Positions 34,299-42,669 of a stretch of DNA of 46,467 nucleotides are shown here, piece after piece. Positions within the stretch are counted from its first letter, which is position 1, and each line of letters opens with the position of its first letter. A model generated the notes under the pieces. It was not told where the DNA came from and did not search any database. It worked only from the letters and a program-made list of their open reading frames with translations. The translations under genes were made by a program, and so were the position numbers. The DNA lies in NCBI RefSeq assembly GCF_913775355.1, contig NZ_CAJYIU010000047.1, positions 1 through 46,467 of the forward strand. Reading direction: 5' to 3'. The stretch is from an uncultured Aureimonas sp. GTDB taxonomy: Bacteria; Pseudomonadota; Alphaproteobacteria; Rhizobiales; Rhizobiaceae.

Positions 34299-35372
34299 TC
34301 AGGCAGGGATCAGGGCGACGCCGCGCTCGTGCAGCCCGATGCCGACGTCGCTGGAAACGGGGCGGACGGTCTCGATGGCCGTATCGACGACGAAGAGGCG
34401 GCCGTGGGCGGTCTCGACCTCGTATTCGATATGGTCGCCGAGATAGGCGGCGCTGGCGACACGCCCGTCGAGGCGGCCGGGGCCGGGCTCGCCGAGCGTG
34501 ATGGCGTTGGGGCGGATCGCGAGCTTGGCGGCACCCTCGCGCGTGGGCGCAGGCGCGGCACGCACCGGGTGTCGCAGGTCGCCGAGGCGGGCCTCAAGCC
34601 GTCCGTCCTCGCGCCGTCGGACCTCGCAGGGGACAACGTTCGCCTCGCCGATGAAATCGGCGATGAAGGAAGAGGCCGGCGTCTCGTAGAGCTCGCGCGG
34701 CGTGCCGGCCTGGGCGATCTCGCCGGCCTGCATGACGACGATCCGGTCGGAGACGGCCAGCGCCTCCTCCTGGTCGTGCGTCACGTAGACGGCGGTGAAG
34801 CCGAGGCGCTGCTGCAGTTCGCGGATCTCGGTGCGCACATGGCGGCGCAGACGTGCGTCGAGGTTGGACAGCGGCTCGTCGAGGAGGAGCACCTGGGGCT
34901 CCAGCACGAGGGCGCGCGCCACGGCCACGCGCTGCTGCTGGCCGCCCGAAAGCTCGCTCGGCAGGCGTTCGGCATAGCCGTCCAGCCCGACGAGCGCGAG
35001 GCCCTGCTTCGCGCGCTCCTGGGCCTCGCGCTTCGGCCGGCCGCCCGAGCGCAGGCCGTAGGCGACGTTCTCGCCGACGCTCATGTGCGGAAAGAGTGCG
35101 TAGGACTGGAACACCATCGACACGTCGCGCTCGTTGGCGGGCAGGTTGGTGACGTCCCGGCCGCCGATGAGGATGCGCCCGGCCGTCGGCTGCTCCAGGC
35201 CCGCCAGCATGCGCAGCGTCGTGGTCTTGCCGCAGCCGGAGGGGCCGAGCAGCGTGACGAGCGTTCCCGGCTCGATGTCGAACGACAGGGAGCGGATGGC
35301 GACCACCGATCCGAAGCGCTTCTCGACGGCGTCGAAGCGGACGGACCCTTTCACCGCGGGGGTTTGGGTCAT
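34299..35372 (-). CDS. ABC transporter ATPase, AfuC/FbpC/PotA type
   Basis: A 357-residue ATPase subunit. Walker A GPSGCGKTT, Q-loop MVFQSYALFPHM, signature LSGGQQQRVAVARAL, Walker B VLLLDEPLSNLDARL and H-loop YVTHDQ are all intact. A TOBE-type domain occupies about residues 240-357. It energises the permease encoded directly upstream; the ATG (35372) overlaps that gene's stop as ATGA. By subunit type it belongs to the ferric/spermidine/sugar-phosphate importer group; the linked phosphatase favours a phosphorylated organic substrate. Confidence 0.93.
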   Translation of the reverse strand: MTQTPAVKGSVRFDAVEKRFGSVVAIRSLSFDIEPGTLVTLLGPSGCGKTTTLRMLAGLEQPTAGRILIGGRDVTNLPANERDVSMVFQSYALFPHMSVGENVAYGLRSGGRPKREAQERAKQGLALVGLDGYAERLPSELSGGQQQRVAVARALVLEPQVLLLDEPLSNLDARLRRHVRTEIRELQQRLGFTAVYVTHDQEEALAVSDRIVVMQAGEIAQAGTPRELYETPASSFIADFIGEANVVPCEVRRREDGRLEARLGDLRHPVRAAPAPTREGAAKLAIRPNAITLGEPGPGRLDGRVASAAYLGDHIEYEVETAHGRLFVVDTAIETVRPVSSDVGIGLHERGVALIPA

Positions 35373-37594
35373 GCGGGCGTCTCCTGCGAAAGCGTGGCGG
35401 CGGCCGCCGGGGCGGCGTTGCGGGTCTCGCGCCGCAGCGTGCGCTTGCCCACCGCGAGCTGGAACAGCGCGATCACGCAGATCATGACGACGATGAGCAT
35501 GGTGGAATAGGCGATGGCGACGCCGTACTCGCCGTTCTCGGTAAGGCCGACGATGTAGGAGGTCGCCATGTTGTACTGGGCGCTGACGAGGAAGATGACG
35601 GCGCTGATCGAGGTGATCGAGCGCACGAACGAGTAGACGAGCGCCGCGACGATGGCGGGCTTGAGCAGCGGCAGCACGACCCGCCGCAGCGTCGTGAACG
35701 AATTGGCGCCGAGCGTCAGCGAGGCCTCGTCGAGGCTGCGGTCGAGCTGGCTCATGGCCGCGATGCCGCCGCGAACGCCCACCGGCATGTTGCGGAACAC
35801 GAAGCAGATCACGAGGATCAGCGCCGTCCCGGTCATCTCGATCGGCGGCAGGTTGAAGGCGAGGACGTAGGAGACGCCGATCACCGTGCCGGGGATGGCG
35901 AAGGAGAGCATCAGCACGAATTCGAGCATCTCGCGCCCGGCGAAGCGCTGGCGCACCAGGAGATAGGCCGAGAGGAGGCCGAGGAGCGCGGTGAGGGGCG
36001 CGGCGATGAGCGCGATCTCCATCGTCGTCCAGAACGAGTCCCACGCGACGCCCGTCCAGCGAAGGCCCGCGTCTCCGGCCGAGACCGAGAAGGCCTTGGC
36101 GTAGTGTTCGAGCGTCAGGGTGTTGTCGAGGCCGAGCGTGCGCACGAAGCTGCCGGCGACGATCATCGCGTAGACGGTCAGCGTGAAGACGACCCAGATC
36201 GAGACGACGCTGACCGCGGCAGCGCGCAGCTTCGGGTCGAGCGGCACATGGCGGCCGGCATCGCCCTTGCCGGTAACGGTGGTGTAGCTGCGCCCGCGCA
36301 GCCAGAGCCGCTGGAGGAAGAAGGCCGAGAGCGTGAAGCCGAGAAGCACGAGCGCGAGGACGGCGGCGCGGGCCGGATCGTTCTGCGCGCCGACGACCGC
36401 GAAAAAGATCTCGGTGGACAGGACGCCGTGGCTGCCGCCGAGCACCAGCGGATTGCCGAAGTCGGCCATGCTCTCGATGAAGCCGACGAGGAAGGCGTTG
36501 GCGAGGCCGGGGCGCATGAGCGGGAAGGTGACGGTCCAGAACGTGCGCCAGCGGTTGGCGCGCATGGTCTGCGCCGCTTCCTCCATCGCCGGGCTGATGC
36601 CCTCCATCACGCCGATCAACACCATGAAGGCGATCGGCGTGAAGCTCAGCATCTGAGCGATCCAGATGCCGGGCAGGCCGTAGAGCCAGCGGCCGCCGTC
36701 GAGGCCCGTCAGGGTCAGGATGCCTTGCGTGACGACGCCCGAGCGCCCGAACAGGAGGATGAGGGCAAGGCCGATGACGAAGGGCGGCGTGATGATGGGC
36801 AGGATCGTCAGGAGGCGCAGCAGGCGCTTGAAGGGAAAGGCCGTGCGCGTGGCGACGAGCGCGAAGGCGAGTCCGAGGATCGTCGTGCCGAGGCCGGTGC
36901 AGATCGCGAGCGTCACCGTGCGCCAGGCGAGGCCGCAACTGCCGGCGCCCGTCAGGCAGGCGAGCGACCAGATCGACGGGTCCTGGATGTTGGCGAGGAA
37001 GCTCGTCGCGTCGAACGAGCCGTCGATGGCCTGGAAGGCGCCCGCGAAGAGGCTCGCCAGCGGATAAAGCACGAAGGCGGTGACAAGCGCGACGACGAGC
37101 GCGATGGCCGACAGGACGAAGGCGTCGCCGCGCAGGCGCCCGCGCTCGGCAAGGCCGAACGAGAGAAAGAGAAGGAAGGCGAGCGCCAGCGCGAAAGCGC
37201 CGAGGCCGAACGGTGGCTGGCCGTCGTCCAGTGCGCCGAAGAGGCTCTCCCATCCGCTCCAGTTCCAGCCGCCGTAGCCGATCGCCAGACCTTCCGAGAC
37301 GAGAAAGGCGAGGCCAATGCCGCCGACGGCCGTGAGCCACCGCCCGCGCCGCTCGCCGGGGGACACGAAGCGCAGGGCGACGGCCGCGGCGACGAGCGCG
37401 GCGAGTGGCACGAGCCAGAGCGCCGAGCGCAGGCCGATCTGGAGGAGGCCCGGCGCGGCGTCCGGGGAGAGGGGCCACGCACCGAGCCAGCGAAGCGACC
37501 AGAGGCCGCCTCCGATGCCGTACCAGGGCAGAAGGACGAAGGCGACGAGGGCGAGGGTGAGAGCACCGTCGAGCCGGCGCGCGCGCGAATCCAT
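35369..37594 (-). CDS. ABC transporter permease with two fused transmembrane domains (AfuB/FbpB type)
   Basis: 741 residues with about fourteen or more hydrophobic segments. Two EAA-type permease loops are present: GISPAMEEAAQTMRANRWRT in the first half and LDRSLDEASLTLGANSFTTL in the second. The protein thus carries both permease halves, as in FbpB/AfuB importers. The first 200 residues add extra hydrophobic helices. The ATG at 37594 (MDSRARRLDG) follows GGGAGA and is preferred to the upstream ATG at 37690, which would extend into the neighbouring binding-protein gene. It overlaps the ATPase gene and is part of the binding protein-permease-ATPase-phosphatase operon. Confidence 0.92.
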   Translation of the reverse strand: MDSRARRLDGALTLALVAFVLLPWYGIGGGLWSLRWLGAWPLSPDAAPGLLQIGLRSALWLVPLAALVAAAVALRFVSPGERRGRWLTAVGGIGLAFLVSEGLAIGYGGWNWSGWESLFGALDDGQPPFGLGAFALALAFLLFLSFGLAERGRLRGDAFVLSAIALVVALVTAFVLYPLASLFAGAFQAIDGSFDATSFLANIQDPSIWSLACLTGAGSCGLAWRTVTLAICTGLGTTILGLAFALVATRTAFPFKRLLRLLTILPIITPPFVIGLALILLFGRSGVVTQGILTLTGLDGGRWLYGLPGIWIAQMLSFTPIAFMVLIGVMEGISPAMEEAAQTMRANRWRTFWTVTFPLMRPGLANAFLVGFIESMADFGNPLVLGGSHGVLSTEIFFAVVGAQNDPARAAVLALVLLGFTLSAFFLQRLWLRGRSYTTVTGKGDAGRHVPLDPKLRAAAVSVVSIWVVFTLTVYAMIVAGSFVRTLGLDNTLTLEHYAKAFSVSAGDAGLRWTGVAWDSFWTTMEIALIAAPLTALLGLLSAYLLVRQRFAGREMLEFVLMLSFAIPGTVIGVSYVLAFNLPPIEMTGTALILVICFVFRNMPVGVRGGIAAMSQLDRSLDEASLTLGANSFTTLRRVVLPLLKPAIVAALVYSFVRSITSISAVIFLVSAQYNMATSYIVGLTENGEYGVAIAYSTMLIVVMICVIALFQLAVGKRTLRRETRNAAPAAAATLSQETPA

Positions 37595-37656
37595 CGGCTG
37601 GATCTCCCGAGGACTGGAGGACGACGGGCGCCGAGGCGGCGCCCGCCGAGGCCGGA

Positions 37657-38682
37657 TCAGTTGGCGGCGGCGCCGATCTCGCGGTCCCAACGCTCGAGCA
37701 GCGCCTTGCGCGTCGCGGCGTTGCCGTACTTGGCGAAGTCGTAGTCGATGAGCTTGATGTCATCGAGCTTGGGCGCCTCGGGCGGCACGGTCGCGCCCTT
37801 GTTCGACGGCAGCTGGAAGCTGTCGGCCTCGCCGGCCTTCGACTGGACCTCGGGCGACAGCGCCCAGTCGTAGAAGACCTTGGCGTTCTCCAGGTTCTTG
37901 GCGCCCTTGACGATCGACATCGAGCCGACCTCGAACCCGGTGCCCTCGCACGGCGCCACGGTCTTTACGGGGAAGCCCTGCTTGGTCATGGCGACGGCGT
38001 CGTGCATGAAGACGATGCCGATGCCGGTCTCGCCGCGCGCCGCCGCCTTCACCGGGGCCGAGCCCGACTTCGTGTACTGGGTGACGTTGGCGTTCAGCGC
38101 CTTCTGATAGGCGAAGGCCTCGTCCTCGCCCATCAGCTGCACGAGCGTGGCGAGGGCGGTGTAGGCCGTGCCCGAGGAGTTGGGATTGGCGATCTGGATC
38201 TCGCCCTTGTACTTGGCGTCCGTGAGGTCCTTCCAGCAGGCGGGCGCGGCCAGCCCCTTCTTCTCCAGGATCTGCGTGTTGTAGCCCCAGCCGAGCGCGC
38301 CGGAATAGACGCCGACCGTCTTGAAGCCCGACACCTCGGCCTGGCGCTGCGCCCAGGGCTGCAACTGGTCGAAGGCGGGCGACTTGTATTCCAGCGTCAG
38401 GTTGTCGTCGGCGGCTTGGAGGTGCGGGTCTCCCGTGCCCGCCCACCAGACATCGGTCTTCGGATTGCGGGCTTCGGCGCGCAGGCGCGCATAGGCCTCA
38501 CCCGAGCTCATCCGCACCATGTTGACGTCGATGTCGTGGCTCGCCTCGAATTCCCGCTCCATCAGCTCGCACCACTTCACGTCGGCGGCGCAGACGAGGT
38601 TGAGCGTGCCGGCGGCGTGGGCAGGCAGGGCCGCCGCCAGGGCGCCGAAAAGCATGGTCGTGACGAGAAGTTTGGTGCGCAT
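37657..38682 (-). CDS. ABC transporter substrate-binding protein (AfuA-like)
   Basis: 341 residues starting at ATG 38682 with a GGGAGG ribosome-binding site. A signal peptide runs to about residue 23 (LPAHA). The mature protein begins with LNLVCAADVKWCELMEREF, a two-Cys pattern, then DVWWAGTGDPH and NPNSSGTAYT. This pattern resembles AfuA-type sugar-phosphate binders and lacks the paired Tyr iron ligands of FbpA. With the operon's phosphatase this suggests uptake of a phosphorylated sugar or polyol, but iron or phosphonate transport cannot be excluded. It is divergent from a LacI-family gene, with a palindrome between them. Confidence 0.9.
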   Translation of the reverse strand: MRTKLLVTTMLFGALAAALPAHAAGTLNLVCAADVKWCELMEREFEASHDIDVNMVRMSSGEAYARLRAEARNPKTDVWWAGTGDPHLQAADDNLTLEYKSPAFDQLQPWAQRQAEVSGFKTVGVYSGALGWGYNTQILEKKGLAAPACWKDLTDAKYKGEIQIANPNSSGTAYTALATLVQLMGEDEAFAYQKALNANVTQYTKSGSAPVKAAARGETGIGIVFMHDAVAMTKQGFPVKTVAPCEGTGFEVGSMSIVKGAKNLENAKVFYDWALSPEVQSKAGEADSFQLPSNKGATVPPEAPKLDDIKLIDYDFAKYGNAATRKALLERWDREIGAAAN

Positions 38683-38710
38683 GGTCGAGCCTCCCAGCAT
38701 CGTTATCGTT

Positions 38711-38726
38711 TTGCACTCCTGTGCAA
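38711..38726. promoter_or_regulatory. probable LacI-family operator
   Basis: TTGCACTCCTGTGCAA is a perfect inverted repeat with 6-bp arms and a 4-nt spacer in the 117-base gap between the divergent binding-protein and LacI-type genes. It lies 29 bases upstream of the binding-protein start, a position suited to repression of the transport operon. A weaker related sequence (GTGCACGGCATTGCAA) overlaps the lacI start. Confidence 0.6.
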
Positions 38727-38799
38727 GCTCGACGTTGCGTCATCGATTGTCAACTGCCGATCAGGCCGTCAATATGGTCCCGGCAAGAGGTGCACGGCA

Positions 38800-39846
38800 T
38801 TGCAAGAGGGTAGGGTCCTGAACAAGACGACGCGCGATGTGACCGCCGGGCCCGCCTTCGCCAGCGCGCAGGAGGTGGCACGGCTGGCCGGGGTCTCGCG
38901 CTCGGCCGTGTCGCGTGCCTTCACGCCCGGCGCGAGCATCTCGGCGGACACCCGCGCCAAGGTCGAGGCGGCGGCGACCGAACTCGGCTATCACGTGAAC
39001 CACCTCGCACGCGGGCTGATGCGCCAGCAGACGGGCATCGTCTGCCTCGTCGTCGCCGACATCCACACGCCCTATCTCTCGCGGCTGCTCGAGAGCCTGT
39101 CGCGATCGCTTCAGGAGGCGGGCAAGGTCGTCATGGTGCTGAATGCCGGGCGGGCCTCCGGCAACGTGGAGGGGGCTCTGCGCCAGACGCTCAACTACCG
39201 CGCCGACGCGACGGTGGTGTTGTCCGGCACGCCCTACCGCTCGATCGCGCAAAGCTGCCTCGACAGCGGGCAGCGTCTTGTCCTTCTCAACCGGAACGAT
39301 CATCTGCCGGGCACGGTCAATCTCTCCGTCGACAATGCGATGGCAGCGAAAACGGCCGCGACCCTGTTTCTTCGCGCCGGATATCGCCGCCTGGCCATCG
39401 TCACCTCGGGGATCGGCACGCCGAGCCTGACGATCCGGCGGGACAGCTTTCTGGCGACTGCTGGCGCCGCCGGCGTCGAGGTCGCGGTCTGGGAGGGCGG
39501 CGCGACCGCCTACGAGAGCGGTCTTCAGGGCGGGACGGCGCTGTTTTCCTCCGACGATCCACCCGATGCCGTCTTCGCCGTGACCGACCTCCTGGCCTGC
39601 GGGGTCATGGACGCCGCCCGTCACCGCTTCCGGCGCCGCGTGCCGGACGAGGTCGGCGTGATCGGCTTCGACGACATCGAGCAGGCCGGCTGGGCGTCCT
39701 ACGATCTGACGACCTTCGCGCAGCCCGTCGATGATATCGCCGACTGGACGGTGCGGATCGTCGCGGACGGGATCGTCGAGGGCGCTGCCGATCGCGTGTT
39801 CGAGGCATCCCTCGTCTGGCGGTCCTCGGTCGCGCGAGCCGTGTGA
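38800..39846 (+). CDS. LacI-family transcriptional regulator
   Basis: About 348 residues. The N-terminal LacI HTH (SAQEVARLAGVSRSAVSRAF) and hinge helix region (KVEAAATELGYHVNHLARGL) are clear. They are followed by a periplasmic-binding-protein-like ligand domain with GIVCLVVADIHTPYLSRLL and DEVGVIGFDDIEQA. It probably controls the divergent AfuABC-like operon in response to a sugar or sugar phosphate. The start is uncertain: there is no suitable ATG, and the TTG at 38800 was chosen because AAGAGG lies about ten bases upstream; a GTG at 38839 is an alternative. Confidence 0.88.
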   Translation: MQEGRVLNKTTRDVTAGPAFASAQEVARLAGVSRSAVSRAFTPGASISADTRAKVEAAATELGYHVNHLARGLMRQQTGIVCLVVADIHTPYLSRLLESLSRSLQEAGKVVMVLNAGRASGNVEGALRQTLNYRADATVVLSGTPYRSIAQSCLDSGQRLVLLNRNDHLPGTVNLSVDNAMAAKTAATLFLRAGYRRLAIVTSGIGTPSLTIRRDSFLATAGAAGVEVAVWEGGATAYESGLQGGTALFSSDDPPDAVFAVTDLLACGVMDAARHRFRRRVPDEVGVIGFDDIEQAGWASYDLTTFAQPVDDIADWTVRIVADGIVEGAADRVFEASLVWRSSVARAV

Positions 39847-40003
39847 CCCGTCCCCGCCCCATCGGCGGCACTCGTCTCCATGCCGGACGGGGGCGCACGG
39901 GAAAGGCACCCTCGGACATGTCCGGACCGACCGCTCCATGCCATTCGATTCCACGGGAGAGATCGTCCTGACCGGGTGGAAAGCGGATGTTATCTCGGCG
40001 AGA

Positions 40004-40477
40004 TCAGTGGTCTTGCGCGCTAGCTGGCGGCTGCATGAACTCGATCGTCCCACCGTCAGGGCCGACGACGTATATCACCCGTGTCCCCGCCCGCGCGCCG
40101 CCCGTGATCAGCTGTGGCGTGCCTTGTGCCTTCCATCCGTAGGGGGCGATCCGCGCGAGGAGTGCGTCGATGTCATCGACCACGAGGGCCAGATGCGCAA
40201 AGCCAGGGTCGAACGGCTTGGCCGGCACGCTTGGTCGATCCAACCCCCGATACTCCAGGAGTTCGATCATCTGATCCGCCAGCGAGACGATCGCCAGGCG
40301 AACCTCGGCCCCGTGCGCTCCCGTCACTTGACCAAGGAACGCACCTCCCATTTCGCCCGTCCGCACGAGCCGCGCGCCGAGCCCATCGATCCAGAACCGG
40401 AGGGCCGCGTCGAGGGATGCGACAGCGAAGCCGACATGATCGGCGCGTTGCACGCGAATGTTTGCTTGGTCCGTCAT
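40004..40477 (-). CDS. VOC-family (glyoxalase-like) protein
   Basis: 157 residues with the paired beta-alpha-beta-beta-beta modules of the vicinal oxygen chelate superfamily. The first module begins RADHVGFAVASLDAALRFW, with the metal-ligand His in DHVGF, and contains VRLAIVSLADQMIELLEY. The second begins GFAHLALVVDDIDALLARI and ends YVVGPDGGTIEFMQ. The retained His/Glu positions are compatible with a metal-dependent lyase, isomerase or dioxygenase. It is on the same strand as the histidine phosphatase gene (94-nt gap). The reaction is unknown. Confidence 0.87.
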   Translation of the reverse strand: MTDQANIRVQRADHVGFAVASLDAALRFWIDGLGARLVRTGEMGGAFLGQVTGAHGAEVRLAIVSLADQMIELLEYRGLDRPSVPAKPFDPGFAHLALVVDDIDALLARIAPYGWKAQGTPQLITGGARAGTRVIYVVGPDGGTIEFMQPPASAQDH

Positions 40478-40571
40478 GCGGTCCGTCCTACCAACAATCG
40501 GACCGTTCGTCTGCAAGGGGCCGAAATCCGATCCGGCAGCGTCCCCGCGGGATCGGCGGATCGGCGACAGC

Positions 40572-41147
40572 TCAGATGCGAGGTGCGATTGGTGTCCAGC
40601 CCGTGATGGGCTGTAGCGAGGGAAGGGCTGCGGTCCAGACGTGTCCCTGGAACGGCTGGTCGAAGGATCGGTTGATCGGCTTCCCGGATAGGGCACAGAA
40701 CAGAAGCGTGCCGACCGCCCCGTGCGCGACGATGGCGAGATCGCCTTCCCGGTGATTGTCTGCGATCCGAGCGACGGCCTTGCGCATGCGCGCTTGTGCA
40801 TCGACGGCCCGCTCCCATCCGCGAACGCTCTGCGTGGGAGATGCGAAGAACCTGTCGGCGACGCTCTCGAACTCGTCCGGGGGAAGGAAGCCGGTCGCGC
40901 TGCGATCGTTTTCGCCGAGGTCGTGCGACACGCGGATTCCGACGCCGAGAGCTCCGGCCAGAATGCCGGCGGCTTCGATCGCCTTCGTTTCGGTGCTGGA
41001 CCAGATCGATCCGACGTTGGCGGCCATCGGGGACTGCGCGAAGGTCCGCATGCGATCGACGCCCGTCGGGCTGAGGCACCATCGCTCGACCGGTCTGCCG
41101 GGATCGACGATCACCTCGGGGTGGCTAATGACGAGAAGCGTGGGCAT
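40572..41147 (-). CDS. histidine phosphatase-superfamily protein with altered RHG motif
   Basis: 191 residues from ATG 41147, preceded by AGGGA. It has the phosphoglycerate-mutase-like fold. The catalytic His lies in LLVISHPEV, where the family's RHG tripeptide reads Ser-His-Pro, so the Arg that contacts phosphate is lost. The second half retains SSTETKAIEAAGI and IVAHGAVG, with the second active-site His. It could be a weak phosphatase or have another function. It lies 58 nt downstream of the cupin gene on the same strand and may be the next gene of that run. Confidence 0.82.
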   Translation of the reverse strand: MPTLLVISHPEVIVDPGRPVERWCLSPTGVDRMRTFAQSPMAANVGSIWSSTETKAIEAAGILAGALGVGIRVSHDLGENDRSATGFLPPDEFESVADRFFASPTQSVRGWERAVDAQARMRKAVARIADNHREGDLAIVAHGAVGTLLFCALSGKPINRSFDQPFQGHVWTAALPSLQPITGWTPIAPRI

Positions 41148-41205
41148 GGACCCATTCCCTGTGTGGGTTTGGCGCATCGAACGGCCGGCGATCCGCGACG
41201 TCCTT

Positions 41206-41829
41206 TCAGGTCGCCCCACCCATCCAGAGGCACCAGAACGCCAGGAGCGACGCATCGTCGGACGCCATGGCGTGGCGGATGTTCGGCTCGTTGTAGAGCG
41301 TGCCGCCGATGCCGGGCTCGAACCAGCCGGATGACCCATGCTGGAAGCGGCCGGGCGAGAGGACGAGATAGACCTCTTCCGGGCCATGATCGTGGTCGGG
41401 ATAGCGCACGTTCGGGGCCAGAAGCGACACGCCGACGGATACGTCCCGCCGATCCTCCAGCCCGCCCGAGCCGAGAATGGTCGCGTTGGCGTGGCCGTCC
41501 GGCCAGTTGTCGCTGGAATGAGGGCCGCCGGACGCGCGCCGCGCCCAGCGAAGGTCCGGCTCGATCGCCCGGAAGCCTTCGGCAAGGTCCGCGAAGGGGG
41601 GCCGGGCCGTCCGCACCGCGGCGATCGCCGTCGGCAGGTGCTCGCACACCGGCAGGCGTTCGGGTGCCGTCGTTCCGCGGGGTGCGACCCTGTCGAGCGC
41701 CTGGAAGATGCGCCCGAGCGCGGCGTCGCTGTCCGGGCTCGTTCGTGCCGCCTCGAAGGCCTCGCGCAGGCGGTTCACGAAGGTCTGCAGCGCTGTGTCG
41801 CGCCGGGTCGTGGAGCGTTCCGTTTCCAT
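41206..41829 (-). CDS. cupin of the DMSP lyase family (DddQ/DddL-like)
   Basis: 207 residues. The C-terminal cupin barrel carries the metal ligand set expected of DMSP lyase cupins: His146 and His148 in YPDHDHG, Glu152, Tyr154, and His186 in EPNIRHAM. The GRFQHGSSGWFEPG and LLAFWCLW segments also match that family. Characterised members split dimethylsulfoniopropionate into acrylate and dimethyl sulfide; many homologues in soil bacteria have unproven substrates. It follows the ProC-like gene by 15 nt and the ProW genes, so it seems to belong to an operon importing a DMSP- or betaine-like compound. Family membership is likely; lyase activity is inference. Confidence 0.82.
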   Translation of the reverse strand: METERSTTRRDTALQTFVNRLREAFEAARTSPDSDAALGRIFQALDRVAPRGTTAPERLPVCEHLPTAIAAVRTARPPFADLAEGFRAIEPDLRWARRASGGPHSSDNWPDGHANATILGSGGLEDRRDVSVGVSLLAPNVRYPDHDHGPEEVYLVLSPGRFQHGSSGWFEPGIGGTLYNEPNIRHAMASDDASLLAFWCLWMGGAT

Positions 41830-41844
41830 CCGTCCCGTCCCCCG

Positions 41845-42642
41845 TCAGGCCTTGCTCATCGCGGCGGCTTTTTCCGACGCGGCCGCAAGCCCGGCGGCCA
41901 CGGCCTCGTCGAACCCGCGTTCGCGCATCGCGAGAAGGGCCGCCGCCGTGGTGCCGCGATAGTCGATCATCTCCCGGACGACGCGTGCCGCGTCCGCGCC
42001 GGGCTGGGCGAGGAGCTGGCTGGCCCCGGCGACGACGCCCTTGGCCGCCCGCTCGGCGAAGTCGCGCGGCAGACCGTCAGCCACGGCATGGGCGATCATC
42101 GCCTCGGCCAGGAGAGCGGGGAACGCGGCGCCCGATCCCGTCATGCCGACGCAATAGTCGATATGACCCTCGTCCGGCACCTCGGCCGCCTCGCCGCAGG
42201 CCTTGAACAGCGCCTGGACGAGAGTCTTGCCGGATGCGCTCACCGGGGCCGTGGCGAACCAGGGCGTGAACGAGCGACGAATGGCGGCGGCCGCGTTCGG
42301 GATCGCGCGCACGACCTGCGCGGCGCCGGTCCGCTCTGCGATCCGGGCGGCGGGGATACCGGCCATGACGGAGACGACGAGCTTGCCCGCAGCCCCGATG
42401 CGCACGTCGGCGAACTGCGCCGGACCGACCGACAGGATCACGACGTCGGAGCGCTCGACGAGCTCGTCGTTCGAGTTGGTGCGGTGGACGCCGGGGAGGT
42501 CGGGGAAGGTCGACAGGTCGCTCCGTCCCGAAACCGTGAGACGGGCGGGATCGACTGCGCCCGCCGCGACGGCGGCCGAGGCGATCGCGCTTCCGAGCCA
42601 GCCGTTGCCGACGATGATGCCGATCCGCTGTTCGATGGTCAT
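41845..42642 (-). CDS. pyrroline-5-carboxylate reductase-family protein (ProC-like)
   Basis: 265 residues. The N-terminal dinucleotide-binding loop is GIIVGNGWLGSAIA, and family segments SVMAGIP, VVRAIPNAAAAI and the C-terminal GMTGSGAAFPALLAEAM, then MIDYRGTTAAAL, follow ProC in order. The usual SVKP is SVGP here. Because it sits between a ProW permease gene (27-nt gap) and the DMSP-lyase-type cupin (15-nt gap), it may reduce an imine from the imported compound instead of making proline. This specialised role is inference; proline synthesis remains possible. Confidence 0.87.
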   Translation of the reverse strand: MTIEQRIGIIVGNGWLGSAIASAAVAAGAVDPARLTVSGRSDLSTFPDLPGVHRTNSNDELVERSDVVILSVGPAQFADVRIGAAGKLVVSVMAGIPAARIAERTGAAQVVRAIPNAAAAIRRSFTPWFATAPVSASGKTLVQALFKACGEAAEVPDEGHIDYCVGMTGSGAAFPALLAEAMIAHAVADGLPRDFAERAAKGVVAGASQLLAQPGADAARVVREMIDYRGTTAAALLAMRERGFDEAVAAGLAAASEKAAAMSKA

Positions 42643-42669
42643 GCCGGTATTCCCGATGCTGCGATAGGT

